Below, piece by piece: positions 38,597-47,302 of a stretch of DNA of 64,000 bases. The stretch lies in the NCBI GenBank assembly GCA_024305105.1, contig JAMWZA010000012.1, forward strand, positions 1 through 64,000, in the 5' to 3' direction. Origin of the DNA: Marinoscillum sp. GTDB lineage: Bacteria > Bacteroidota > Bacteroidia > Cytophagales > Cyclobacteriaceae. Under the pieces are notes generated by a model. It was given only the letters and a program-made list of their open reading frames with translations, was not told where the DNA came from and searched no databases. Made by a program: the position numbers and the translations under genes. Position 1 is the first letter of the stretch; every line of letters starts with the position of its first letter.

Positions 38597-39271
38597 ATGA
38601 AAACGATAACTTCGGATACTTTTAACTTCTTAGATGACCTGTCCAGAAATAATAACCGAGAGTGGTTTGATCAAAATAAACCGAGATATCAAGCCATCTA
38701 CAATGAGTTTAAAGGGTTCCATCTGGAATTAATGGAGCTTATGAAGGCCCATGATCAAATAGAAAAGGGTCGGGTATACCGAATTTATCGAGATGTGCGG
38801 TTTTCTAAAGATAAGACACCATACAAGCCGTATTTAGCTGGTAATTTCAAAAGAGCCACTCATTTCCTTCGAGGAGGCTATTACTTTCAGATAGAGCGTG
38901 GTAATTCCTTTCTGGCCGGAGGTTTTTTTGGTCCCAACGCACAGGACTTACTGCACGTTAGAAATCAAATCAGTCAGTATCCAGATCCTTTAGTGCAAAT
39001 TTTGGCTGATAAGGATTTTGGTAACTATTTTGGTGGATTGAAGGGGGAGAAAGTGAAGACCTCTCCTAAGGGGTTTAGTCAGGAAGATGAAGCGATTGAT
39101 CTAATCCGACACAAGCAATTTTATGTGGAGCATTCGTTTTCCGATACGGAAGTACTAGCGAAGGATTTTATGATTAAACTTAATGATGGATTTCTACGTC
39201 TTAAACCCTTTTTCGATTACATGAGCGAAATTCTCACAACAGATTTAAACGGCGAGTCCTTAGTGGATTAA
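38597..39271 (+). CDS. DUF2461-family protein
   Basis: The 224-residue cytoplasmic protein matches the DUF2461 (TIGR02453) family by the start FNFLDDLSRNNNREWFDQNK, given here as FLDDLSRNNNREWF, and by the central RIYRDVRFSKDKTPYK with GNFKRA. Members are widespread and uncharacterised. It begins 16 bases after the leucine operon terminator. No partner gene is evident. Confidence 0.88.
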   Translation: MKTITSDTFNFLDDLSRNNNREWFDQNKPRYQAIYNEFKGFHLELMELMKAHDQIEKGRVYRIYRDVRFSKDKTPYKPYLAGNFKRATHFLRGGYYFQIERGNSFLAGGFFGPNAQDLLHVRNQISQYPDPLVQILADKDFGNYFGGLKGEKVKTSPKGFSQEDEAIDLIRHKQFYVEHSFSDTEVLAKDFMIKLNDGFLRLKPFFDYMSEILTTDLNGESLVD

Positions 39272-39341
39272 TCTCAAAACACCCGCATCTTACTATAGAG
39301 ATTCGACCATTGAATTCTTTCATAGTGCAGGTGCTCTGAGA
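39272..39341. terminator. long imperfect hairpin, possible shared terminator
   Basis: The arms 39272-39296 and 39320-39341 pair with several interruptions. The hairpin sits between the convergent DUF2461 and small membrane-protein genes, so it may end both. The T run is poor. Confidence 0.35.
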
Positions 39342-39352
39342 TAATTACTTTT

Positions 39353-39499
39353 CTATGCTCGCTTGATGACGCCTACCAATAATGCAATAATGGCAATTAC
39401 GAGCAGGGCGTGGATCAATTGTCCGGCACTGTAGACAAAGAAGCCCAGTACCCAGCCGATGATTAATATTAAAGCTACAATGTATAATATAGTTCTCAT
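39353..39499 (-). CDS. small lmo0937-family membrane protein
   Basis: Starting at the ATG at 39499 the product has 48 residues: MRTILYIVALILIIGWVLGF and a second hydrophobic helix ending in the basic tail VGVIKRA. The two-helix hairpin with a central F-x-Y-S-A-G-x-x-I-H is the pattern of the lmo0937/DUF5670 family of tiny membrane proteins, often stress-induced. The longer upstream in-frame extension is polar and not family-like. Confidence 0.8.
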   Translation of the reverse strand: MRTILYIVALILIIGWVLGFFVYSAGQLIHALLVIAIIALLVGVIKRA

Positions 39500-39689
39500 A
39501 GTGATAGTGGTTTTTACTATCAATGGTTCAATCACCTTGCCAAGCGGCTAAATCGGCTGTTTAGAAGGGTTTTATACTTAAAGTATATCTCATATTAGTA
39601 AATATTTTGTCAGAATGAGTTTGTCCAATCACACAAAACCTGGATATTTTCAGGTTCGATTTCGTCTCTATTCTAAAAACCAATATGCC

Positions 39690-40259
39690 ATGAAATACCA
39701 GTTTGCTATACTATTTGCATCGATTTCTGTGCACTTGTCTGCTCAGGAGCTGCCTTATGCCCAAATACCTGATTACCCTCTTGATTTCAATGCGGAAACC
39801 ACTGTGGCTAGAATGGTTGATGGTCTTGGCTTCAGGTATTATTGGGCAACTGATGGTCTCAGACCAGAAGATCTTAAATCCCAACCATCTGATGAGGCGA
39901 GGACATCCCGTGAAACGCTGGAGCATATTCATGGCTTATCCCATTTTCTGCTGTGCACGATGAGGCAAGAGGTTCAGTCTTCCGTTGATGTTTCTGCAAT
40001 GACTTTTGATGAGTTAAGAAAATCCACGCTGCTCAACATTAAGGAATCTAGTGAAGTGCTCAAGTCAGGACAGGTAACGCTCAGTGAGCTATTCATAGAA
40101 TTCGAAGGGTCTGATAATGTCTTCCCTTTTTGGAATCAGATTAATGGACCCATTGCTGATGCTCTTTGGCATGTGGGGCAGGTAGTTACCTTTCGGCGTT
40201 CCTCTGGAAATCCATTCAATAGCAACGTGAGCGTGTTTAATGGAAAGCTTAGAAATTAA
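39690..40259 (+). CDS. exported DinB-fold protein
   Basis: From the ATG at 39690 the protein has 189 residues with a signal peptide (MKYQFAILFASISVHLSAQ). The mature part is a four-helix DinB/YfiT-like bundle with likely metal-binding histidines in LEHIHGLSH and DALWHVGQV. DinB-type proteins are usually cytoplasmic thiol-dependent transferases, so an exported member is unusual. It precedes the Tat-type oxidoreductase by 25 bases on the same strand. Confidence 0.7.
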   Translation: MKYQFAILFASISVHLSAQELPYAQIPDYPLDFNAETTVARMVDGLGFRYYWATDGLRPEDLKSQPSDEARTSRETLEHIHGLSHFLLCTMRQEVQSSVDVSAMTFDELRKSTLLNIKESSEVLKSGQVTLSELFIEFEGSDNVFPFWNQINGPIADALWHVGQVVTFRRSSGNPFNSNVSVFNGKLRN

Positions 40260-40284
40260 GTAAATTGTAAAAAACCTAAATGTC

Positions 40285-41379
40285 ATGAAAAGGCTCAAAA
40301 GACGCGATTTTGTTAAAAAGGCTGCAGCACTTTCTTCACTAGCTGTCATTCCAGGGTCATCCTTTGCGAATATCCTTTTCCCACAAAACAAGCGGCTTGG
40401 TGTAGCACTTGTTGGTCTTGGTTATTACAGCACGGACTTGCTGGCACCAGCACTTCAGCTTACCAAAAACTGCGAACTCCGTGGGATCGTTACCGGTACA
40501 CCTTCCAAAATACCTGTATGGCAATCAAAATATGGAATCAAAGATCAGAATGTTTACAATTATGAAAACATGCATGAGATTGCCAATAATGATGACATTG
40601 ATGTGATCTACATCGTACTACCCAACTCGATGCATGCGGAATACGCTATCAAAGCCGCCAATGCAGGAAAACACGTCTGGTGTGAAAAGCCAATGGCGAA
40701 AACGGTAGCAGAATGTCAATCCATCATCTATGCATGTAAAAAGAATAGCCGGTACTTGAGCATAGGCTATCGCATGCAACACGAACCCAATACGCAAAGA
40801 ATCATCAAATGGGCTGATACCAAACCTTATGGCCAAATCAACAAACTGACTGCTGAAGCTGGGTTTTTTAATAGAAGCACGGATCACTGGAAGTTGGAGA
40901 AAGATATGGGTGGGGGAGCCATGTACGATATGGGAGTGTATTCGCTCAATGCAGCCCGATATGTGACCGGAGAAGAACCTATCGCAGTGACTGCATCTCA
41001 TAACACTACCCGGCCAGAGATTTATACGGAAGTGGATGAGACCACCACCTTTGAACTAGAGTTTCCTAGTGGCGCAATGGCTAATTGCAAAACCAGTTTC
41101 GGTGCTAACCTGAACGATCTGATGGTCAACTGTGAGAATGGTTGGTACGAGCTTTCACCGTTCCAGGCTTACAATGGTATTAACGGCTCCACAAGCGATG
41201 GATTAGTGCTAAACGCACCAATAGAAAATGAGCAAGCCAAGCAAATGGATAACGATGCACTAGCCATTATGAACAAGTCCGGGGTTATAGTGCCGGGAGA
41301 AGAAGGTCTCAAGGATATCAGAGTGGTGGAAGCTATTTTTCAGTCGGCAAGGGAAGGCCAACGAATAGTCATTGATTAA
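40285..41379 (+). CDS. Gfo/Idh/MocA-family oxidoreductase with Tat-type signal
   Basis: The 364-residue enzyme has an N-terminal twin-arginine signal (RRDFVKKAAALSSLAVIPG at about 6-24). The Rossmann domain follows with VALVGLGYYSTDLLAPAL (partial G-x-G-x-x-S), then the CEKPMAKT lysine motif at about 134-141, and the C-terminal beta-sheet domain (GGGAMYDMGVYSLNAARY). It is like periplasmic glucose-fructose oxidoreductase, which keeps NADP tightly bound. The substrate is unknown but a sugar is likely. Confidence 0.9.
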   Translation: MKRLKRRDFVKKAAALSSLAVIPGSSFANILFPQNKRLGVALVGLGYYSTDLLAPALQLTKNCELRGIVTGTPSKIPVWQSKYGIKDQNVYNYENMHEIANNDDIDVIYIVLPNSMHAEYAIKAANAGKHVWCEKPMAKTVAECQSIIYACKKNSRYLSIGYRMQHEPNTQRIIKWADTKPYGQINKLTAEAGFFNRSTDHWKLEKDMGGGAMYDMGVYSLNAARYVTGEEPIAVTASHNTTRPEIYTEVDETTTFELEFPSGAMANCKTSFGANLNDLMVNCENGWYELSPFQAYNGINGSTSDGLVLNAPIENEQAKQMDNDALAIMNKSGVIVPGEEGLKDIRVVEAIFQSAREGQRIVID

Positions 41380-41422
41380 TCAGAACTTATCAAATTAGAA
41401 TCCGTTGATTGCATCACTCATG

Positions 41423-42106
41423 ATGCACATCTTGGTGGTGGAGGATGAGGTCAAAGTGGCCGACCACCTAAAACTTGGATTGGAAGAACAAGGATACTCA
41501 GTGAGCGTCGCTTATGATGGAGATCTTGCTTTACGACTGTTTCGTCAACAACCTTTTGATCTACTATTGTTAGATGCTATTCTGCCCGGAAAGAACGGCT
41601 TTCAAATCTGTCAGGAGATCAGAAACCTGGGATCAGATGTCAAAATCATTATGCTCACGGCGCTAGGAACCACTGATGACAAAGTGGATGGTTTGGAGTC
41701 AGGAGCTAATGACTACATGGTGAAGCCATTCGATTTCAGGGAGTTATTGGCGCGGATAAAAGTGCACGCTAAGAAGGCTGGTTCGGATTTTGGGAAGTCA
41801 CTGAAAGTAGGTGACCTAGAATTGGACCTTTCCAGAAAATCAGCCATTAGAAAAAATGTGAAAATCGACCTTACGGCCAAGGAGTTTGCATTATTGGAAT
41901 ATCTAATGCGTCATCAGGGGAAGGTCTTGTCCAGAATGGCTATTACTGAGCATGTGTGGGATCTGGATTTTGATCCGGGAACCAACGTGGTGGATGTCTA
42001 TGTCAATATTCTTCGTAAAAAGATAGACAGGAATTTTGACTCGAAATTGATTCATACCCGAGTAGGAATGGGATATTTTTTGGATGTTGTCGAGTCGGAC
42101 GAATGA
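41423..42106 (+). CDS. OmpR-family response regulator
   Basis: From the ATG at 41423 the protein has 227 residues. The receiver starts MHILVVEDE with the acidic pair, the phosphorylation site D51 in LLLLDAILP and K in MVKPFDF. The C-terminal winged helix has LTAKEFALLEYLMRHQGKVLSR (in part: TAKEFALLEYLMRH) and TNVVDVYVNILRKK. An ATG three bases upstream (41420) is equally usable. It overlaps the sensor kinase start by four bases, and is likely CusR-like in architecture; the inducer is unknown. Confidence 0.93.
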   Translation: MHILVVEDEVKVADHLKLGLEEQGYSVSVAYDGDLALRLFRQQPFDLLLLDAILPGKNGFQICQEIRNLGSDVKIIMLTALGTTDDKVDGLESGANDYMVKPFDFRELLARIKVHAKKAGSDFGKSLKVGDLELDLSRKSAIRKNVKIDLTAKEFALLEYLMRHQGKVLSRMAITEHVWDLDFDPGTNVVDVYVNILRKKIDRNFDSKLIHTRVGMGYFLDVVESDE

Positions 42107-43467
42107 ATATCAAGGAAACACTGACCATTCGGTTCATCCTCGTCTTCACCATTCTCTGGATAGCGGGATCAGTTACTATTTACCTGTTCTCATCTTCATT
42201 CCGAAAGGAGGAATTTTACCAGAGACTTCATACCCGGGCTACTACTGCAGCGCGATTGCTTATAGAGGTGGAAGAAGTAGATGCTTTGCTGTTGCGGAAA
42301 ATTGAAGCAGCCAATTCGTTGAGACTTCCAGGAGAGCGGATAACCATTTTTGACTATAACAACACTGAAGTATTTACGACCGATGCGGAAGATTCCATAT
42401 TGGTGGATGAGGAGCGATTTAACCAAATACGGATGGCCGGTGAAGATTACTGGAAGCAAGGGTCTGTTGAAGTTTTGGGCTTGTTGTATACCGATACATT
42501 TGACCGGTTTGTGGTAGTAGCTTCCGGTCAGGACATTTACGGTATTCGCAAACTCAATAACCTACGAAACATACTTGTTGCTGTCTTTATGGTGTCCCTG
42601 TTGATTGTTGCGATTGCATCCCGAGTCTATTCAGCAAAAGCCTTGCAGCCGATTTCGGAGGTAGTGGAAGAAGTAAAGGCCATCGGCTTTGCCAACATTC
42701 ACCAACGGGTGTCAGAAGGGAATGGAAAAGATGAAATAGCGGTGTTGGGAATCACATTTAATGAAATGCTCAACAGGCTTCAGTTGGCATTCGAAAGCCA
42801 GCGAAGTTTTATTGCCAATGCATCGCATGAATTAAGAACACCTATGACTAGTATGATGGCGCAGGTGGATGTGCTTTTATTGAAAGAGCGCAAAACAAGC
42901 GAGTACGTGGACTCTTTGAAATCCATCAAGGAGGACATTCGCGAATTGTCAGTGCTTGCAGAACGGTTATTGCTGCTTGCTCGTGTTGATTCGTTTCGGG
43001 AGTCGTTCACTCAGTTACGAATTGATACAGTGCTGTGGCAAGCGGTGTCTGAGGTATCCAAATATTTTCAGAATGCCATCATTGTGGACTTTGCCGAAGA
43101 AATAGATGACGATCGCTTTTTGACGGTTCATGGCAATGATCAACTTCTTAAGAGTGTCATTCAGAACATTCTGGAAAATGCCTGTAAATATTCCAATGAT
43201 GCTGAAGTTCGGGTGACAGTTGGCCTGGATCGCAATGAGTTGTTCCTTCAGATTAGCGATGAGGGAATCGGGATCGCTCCTGATGAATTGGGTAAGGTGA
43301 CGGAGCCTTTTTTCAGAGGCGGAAATACTGCGGGATTTATCGGCAGTGGGATCGGACTAAACCTCAGTAAGAAAATCATGGACCTACATGAGGCCGAAAT
43401 GAAAATCAACTCTGTTGCCGGAAAAGGAACCACTGTCAGGATGAGTTTTGTGCATCACACTTTTTAA
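42103..43467 (+). CDS. HAMP-type sensor histidine kinase
   Basis: The 454-residue kinase has two membrane helices (about 10-30 and 155-175) around a periplasmic sensor of about 120 residues, a HAMP linker (SAKALQPISEVVEEV onward), a HisKA domain with H242 in SHELRTPM, and an ATPase domain (NACKYSND, DEGIGIAPDE, GSGIGLNLSKK). It should phosphorylate the regulator whose gene it overlaps (ATGA). The two genes form one unit; a coiled-coil protein gene follows 71 bases later. Confidence 0.94.
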   Translation: MNIKETLTIRFILVFTILWIAGSVTIYLFSSSFRKEEFYQRLHTRATTAARLLIEVEEVDALLLRKIEAANSLRLPGERITIFDYNNTEVFTTDAEDSILVDEERFNQIRMAGEDYWKQGSVEVLGLLYTDTFDRFVVVASGQDIYGIRKLNNLRNILVAVFMVSLLIVAIASRVYSAKALQPISEVVEEVKAIGFANIHQRVSEGNGKDEIAVLGITFNEMLNRLQLAFESQRSFIANASHELRTPMTSMMAQVDVLLLKERKTSEYVDSLKSIKEDIRELSVLAERLLLLARVDSFRESFTQLRIDTVLWQAVSEVSKYFQNAIIVDFAEEIDDDRFLTVHGNDQLLKSVIQNILENACKYSNDAEVRVTVGLDRNELFLQISDEGIGIAPDELGKVTEPFFRGGNTAGFIGSGIGLNLSKKIMDLHEAEMKINSVAGKGTTVRMSFVHHTF

Positions 43468-43538
43468 TCGCTTTTTAATCTCACCTTCATTTCAGGTTAA
43501 TGCAGTCCTCGTTATTGGATTTATAACGAAAAAAAACC

Positions 43539-44429
43539 ATGATTATGAAATCTAAGGAGAGTGTGATTGCAATGATTGTAACGCTCTTGTTTGTGATTGC
43601 CACTGGAGTGGCGGTGTATATGTTCAATCAAAATGCTGCCCAAAAGGAAGCATTGAAAGGAGAGAAGGTCAGAAATGAGAAAATGTTGTCTGAGAAATTG
43701 ACACTAGCTAAAGAGATCGATAAACTGAAAAAAGACATTGAAGGCCACAAAGGTCAAAACAGTGCCCTGGATAAGAAGTTGGCAAATTTGGAGCAACAGC
43801 TATCTCAAAAAGAAGGTCAGCTCAATGCGATCACAAAATCACATAACCTGAGCCTCAATGATTACAAATCTCAATTGGCGGAACTCCAAAAGATGAGAGA
43901 TCTGTTAAATGCCGAATTAGCTGCTCAAAATGATCAGATGATGGTATTGACGAAAGAAAATGGAACGTTACGTGATGCAATAGCCATGATGGAAGTAAGC
44001 AATGAAGATTTGGTTACTAAGAACTATGTACTTTCCCAAATCATCTCTGAAAACTATGGCGTAGAGGCGCATAAGAAGAAAGATAAATTGACTGTGAGTG
44101 CCAGGAAAACCAAAGCCATTCAGCTAGGATTTGATGTGCCTTCTAACTTAAGTGAGAACCTGTCATTTGTGATCACTTCGCCTGATGGAAACCAAACATC
44201 GAGCAACAACTCAAAGACCATCAATTATACCATGATCAATGAGTTTGAGTTTAGTGATGCGACGGCCACAGCCAGTATTCATACGACGATTCCTCAATCC
44301 AATATTCAGCAGAAGAAGCACGTGTTGCTTACATACAAGCCTGAGGATCGGTTAGCGAGAGGTGTTTATCTGATCAATATTTATTCAGACAACGCCTTCA
44401 TAGGAAGTAGTCAGATCAGACTAAAATAA
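43539..44429 (+). CDS. membrane-anchored coiled-coil protein
   Basis: The 296-residue protein has one N-terminal membrane helix (about 8-27), then a coiled coil of about 120 residues rich in Lys, Glu, Leu and Gln, and then a beta-rich C-terminal domain (about 185-296) with no motif I recognise. It ends GSSQIRLK. It is probably exposed in the periplasm. It follows the two-component genes and may be their target or accessory protein; a short inverted repeat (43510-43515 with 43523-43528) lies just before it. A terminator follows. Confidence 0.7.
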   Translation: MIMKSKESVIAMIVTLLFVIATGVAVYMFNQNAAQKEALKGEKVRNEKMLSEKLTLAKEIDKLKKDIEGHKGQNSALDKKLANLEQQLSQKEGQLNAITKSHNLSLNDYKSQLAELQKMRDLLNAELAAQNDQMMVLTKENGTLRDAIAMMEVSNEDLVTKNYVLSQIISENYGVEAHKKKDKLTVSARKTKAIQLGFDVPSNLSENLSFVITSPDGNQTSSNNSKTINYTMINEFEFSDATATASIHTTIPQSNIQQKKHVLLTYKPEDRLARGVYLINIYSDNAFIGSSQIRLK

Positions 44430-44457
44430 AAGAATAGGCAAGGTTCAATTTTGGATA

Positions 44458-44488
44458 GGGTCGGCTTTTACAAGCCGGCCCTTACTCA
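44458..44488 (+). terminator. intrinsic terminator after the coiled-coil gene
   Basis: A ten-base-pair GC-rich stem (44458-44467 with 44472-44481, one G-U) with a four-base loop is followed by a T-rich tract. It isolates the toxin-antitoxin genes from upstream transcription. Confidence 0.8.
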
Positions 44489-44546
44489 TTTTTCCTGATT
44501 GATAGGAAGTGAATAGTGATTGAGGTTTTAGTTGAGTCGATTTATA

Positions 44547-44564
44547 TGTACATTTACATGTACA
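44547..44564 (+). promoter_or_regulatory. YefM/YoeB operator with two TGTACA boxes
   Basis: Two exact palindromic TGTACA boxes (44547-44552 and 44559-44564) have centres 12 bases apart and lie 18 bases before the antitoxin start. In E. coli the YefM-YoeB operator is known to contain paired TGTACA cores at this same spacing, so this is a strong candidate for autoregulation. Confidence 0.75.
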
Positions 44565-44581
44565 ATATTTAATAAACTCTT

Positions 44582-44836
44582 ATGATTACGACCACATTGT
44601 CTTCATTCCGAAAGGATATTAAAAAGTATTTCGATTCAGTTACTGAGAACTTCGAAACTCTGATCATTAATCGGGGAAAAGACTCTGGAGTAGTTATCAT
44701 GTCATTGGATGAGTACAATTCGCTCACCGCCACGCAGCATGAGCTGTCTTCCAGAAAAAACGAAGAGCGACTAGATGCTGCAATCAACAAACTTAAAGGT
44801 GGCAGTACCTTCAGTAAAGAATTGATGGAAGAATGA
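44582..44836 (+). CDS. yefM: type II antitoxin, YefM/Phd family
   Basis: The 84-residue antitoxin starts with the Phd/YefM DNA-binding fold (TTLSSFRKDIKKYFDSV, then VVIMSLDEYNSL at about 37-48) and ends in an acidic, flexible toxin-wrapping tail (FSKELMEE). It binds and neutralises the toxin encoded next and represses the pair through the TGTACA operator just upstream. The stop overlaps the toxin start by four bases, which couples their translation. Confidence 0.93.
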   Translation: MITTTLSSFRKDIKKYFDSVTENFETLIINRGKDSGVVIMSLDEYNSLTATQHELSSRKNEERLDAAINKLKGGSTFSKELMEE

Positions 44837-45090
44837 GGTACATCTTCGTGGAAGAATCCTGGGAGGATTATCTCTACTGGCAAAAAACGGACAAGAAAAT
44901 ACTCAAAAGGATTAATATGCTGTTAAAGGATATTTCAAGAACTCCATTTGAGGGTATTGGAAAACCTGAGCCACTTAAGTATAAATATCAGGGCTTTTGG
45001 TCTCGAAGAATTGATCAGGAGCATCGGTTAATCTATCAGGTGAGAGATGAAGAGATCCTAATTGCCAAGTGCCGCTTTCACTACGACTAA
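44833..45090 (+). CDS. yoeB: type II toxin, Txe/YoeB family endoribonuclease
   Basis: The 85-residue RelE-fold ribonuclease cuts mRNA at the ribosomal A site. Family landmarks are WEDYLYWQKTDKK at about 10-22, the Glu in PFEGIGKPEPLK, SRRIDQEHRLIY at about 57-68 with the catalytic-region Arg, and the C-terminal CRFHYD, in which the conserved His and Tyr complete the active site. All key residues are present, so the toxin should be active. Confidence 0.95.
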   Translation: MRYIFVEESWEDYLYWQKTDKKILKRINMLLKDISRTPFEGIGKPEPLKYKYQGFWSRRIDQEHRLIYQVRDEEILIAKCRFHYD

Positions 45091-45127
45091 ACAGAATTAT
45101 AATAATCTCATAAAAACACTCTAAAAC

Positions 45128-45173
45128 TGTCATTTCGACATGGATGCCTCCAAGGCATACAGAGGAGAAATCT
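45128..45173. repeat. TGTCATTTCGA...GAGAAATCT-type dispersed repeat
   Basis: A TGTCATTTCGAC start and an AGGAGAAATCT end frame a short inner hairpin (45144-45148 with 45154-45158). From memory, sequences of this form recur between genes in many Bacteroidota. Only one copy lies here, so the label rests on recall. Confidence 0.4.
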
Positions 45174-45328
45174 TTCTCTTTCAAATAAAAATTGAAAAAT
45201 CTTATTGGAAATATACTGAGTTAGTTACCTCAATTATGCCTGGCATAGACAGGTTTTATTGAGATATGATTGAGTAAGGGAAACAATTTTAGTGTGTTTT
45301 ATTGTGAGCTCCTGGACACGATCAGGTT

Positions 45329-46198
45329 TCACCTATTTCTCATCGATCGGATACTCTCTAAAATTACCGTACTAAAAATCAAAGCACCACCGATAAACGT
45401 TCTGCCGGCTGGTATTTCATCGAGAAAAATAAAGCCCAACAATGTTCCGATCAAAGGAGTAAGCGCACTGATAATGCTGACGGTGCTGATGGTGAAGTGC
45501 TTAAAACTCATCACAAAAAGTGTGTGTCCGGTAGCCGTAGTAAGAATTCCCAAAATCAAAAGCGCTTCCCAGTTAGCAGATACGGATGCTATTCCTACCG
45601 GTTCAATAAACAACATCGGCCAGCCAAGTAGTGCGATGAAGAGAAGTTGGTAAAACATCAGGGTCAATCCTGACTGACTGCTCACCTGTGTTTTGAGCAA
45701 AATGTTTCTTAACGAATAACAGATTGACGAGAAAATGCCAATAACGATCCCCAGTGTATAATCGTTTTCGAGATTGAATTCGGGAGCAAGAAGCCCAACG
45801 CCTGCCAGCGAGATAAACGCCAGGAGGATACCAGAGCGCTGAAACTTTGTTTTCAGCAAAATTGGCTCGAGGATGGATGTGATGACCGGATAGGTAAACA
45901 GCGATAACATGCCAATAGCCACTGAAGAGAGCTGGAGTGAATAGAAATAGGTCACCCAGTGGCCACCAAGTAAAACCGCGCTAGCCAGTACGACCCAGTA
46001 GGTTTTTCGATTACCAAGTGAAGTGCTTCTGCCGAGAAATTTGATGGTGGCGAATAAAGCAATGGTACCAATTAAGCACCGGATCCAGATAATGGTAGGA
46101 GGAGGCAGCTGAATGTACCGACCCAGTGTGCCTGAGCTGGACATAATGGTAATGGCTAATCCAAGTAATAGAAAGTGTGAAGGCTGGCTTTTACTCAT
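45329..46198 (-). CDS. EamA/DMT-family transporter
   Basis: The protein (289 residues from the ATG at 46198) has about ten transmembrane helices in two EamA repeats; the second repeat has the typical SIISALTPLIGTLLGFIFLDE near the end. Such carriers export amino acids or other metabolites, but the substrate is not predictable. A TAccTTTG box only six bases before the ATG excludes the longer start at 46219 and suggests a leaderless or nearly leaderless message. Confidence 0.9.
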   Translation of the reverse strand: MSKSQPSHFLLLGLAITIMSSSGTLGRYIQLPPPTIIWIRCLIGTIALFATIKFLGRSTSLGNRKTYWVVLASAVLLGGHWVTYFYSLQLSSVAIGMLSLFTYPVITSILEPILLKTKFQRSGILLAFISLAGVGLLAPEFNLENDYTLGIVIGIFSSICYSLRNILLKTQVSSQSGLTLMFYQLLFIALLGWPMLFIEPVGIASVSANWEALLILGILTTATGHTLFVMSFKHFTISTVSIISALTPLIGTLLGFIFLDEIPAGRTFIGGALIFSTVILESIRSMRNR

Positions 46199-46203
46199 TG
46201 GCG

Positions 46204-46211
46204 CAAAGGTA
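46204..46211 (-). promoter_or_regulatory. -7 promoter box of the EamA gene
   Basis: On the minus strand TACCTTTG (46211-46204) fits TAnnTTTG. Its end is five bases from the ATG at 46198, placing transcription start at or next to the start codon. Confidence 0.55.
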
Positions 46212-46309
46212 CAGTTCAATATAAATTAATAAGTTGAGGTTAGTTTGACGTTGGTTTAGGTGTTGTACGTGCTTCCGCAACAGCTTGCATTAGAATACTA
46301 TGTATGAAG

Positions 46310-47182
46310 TCATTGACAAGGCTGATAATACGAAATACTTGCACGGTAAGAGGCGGCTTGAGCATCAGCTCCTGGATGTGAAGCATAGTGCTTAAGAACC
46401 CATTTCTGCCATTTATTGTCAACTATTATCAATGATTCACCTAGGATTTTCTCTACAACTACTGGTGTCATTTCCTTGCCACCATACATGATTTCAAGTG
46501 TCACGTTACGCCCGTAGGTTTCATCAACAAATCGGAACCACGAGGCGCGCATCGTATAGGACTGATGTGGGCATGATAGATTGAGTTCTTCATGTGACGT
46601 TCGGAGTTTTGCAATTGCTATACCTCCATGCATTATCCAGTGACCTACCACGACATTTTCCTGAAAGCCATAAAATGGGAAGCCGGTTTTTTCAGGGTCG
46701 ATGAGCAATGATAGATATTCCGCCCAAGCTTCATTGTAGAAACCGAACGATTGCCATTCGTACACTCCGACCTTTACAGAAGTATCAAAGGCGATTGCAT
46801 GAACTAGTTCATGAGCAAAAAGGGACCAGTAGCCGCCCAACTCTTCTGGGTATCGCCAGAGTTGAATAGTACCTTGATTATCCATGTACGCATATGTTCC
46901 CGGTCCTCTGTATTTACCGTTAAGTTGTACAACAATAACAGAGTCTAACTCATATTCTCGGGGTATAATATTCGCCAACGTGGAATAAAACTCCTCCGCT
47001 AGATCGATCCCTTCCTGCATCTCTGCAATAGAGCTCGTTTGTGTGGTTGCAACGAACAAAAAGTGCTCACTTGAAAGTTCGAGCGGTTTAGCAAAGTAGT
47101 TGCATCCATTGAATAAAATCATTGTCATGAGAGCGCTCATGCATACAAGCACTTTGATCTTAATGTAGTGGACGAATTTCAT
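46310..47182 (-). CDS. HExxH lipoprotein, putative gluzincin metallopeptidase
   Basis: The 290-residue protein has a hydrophobic signal ending in a lipobox-like F-N-G-C at about residue 27. The middle carries AHELVHAIA (zinc-binding HELVH) near residue 137, and about 25 residues later YNEAWAEYLSLL, where a Glu can act as third ligand in the gluzincin manner. The rest is not family-typical, so substrate and true activity are unknown. It is encoded just after a glycoside hydrolase on the same strand, 120 bases away. Confidence 0.7.
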   Translation of the reverse strand: MKFVHYIKIKVLVCMSALMTMILFNGCNYFAKPLELSSEHFLFVATTQTSSIAEMQEGIDLAEEFYSTLANIIPREYELDSVIVVQLNGKYRGPGTYAYMDNQGTIQLWRYPEELGGYWSLFAHELVHAIAFDTSVKVGVYEWQSFGFYNEAWAEYLSLLIDPEKTGFPFYGFQENVVVGHWIMHGGIAIAKLRTSHEELNLSCPHQSYTMRASWFRFVDETYGRNVTLEIMYGGKEMTPVVVEKILGESLIIVDNKWQKWVLKHYASHPGADAQAASYRASISYYQPCQ

Positions 47183-47302
47183 CTTGTTTATCCTAAATGT
47201 CTGAATATGTGATCTCTTGTCACTATTCCAAAAAAAGTGGCAAAATAATGTAAGCGTTTAACGGAAATAACTTGCCTTGTTAATTATGCCTGTAAAAGGC
47301 AG

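Noticed and set aside
45270-45653. 127-codon plus-strand frame
   Set aside because: It is antisense to the EamA transporter and looks like a reverse reading of its helices.
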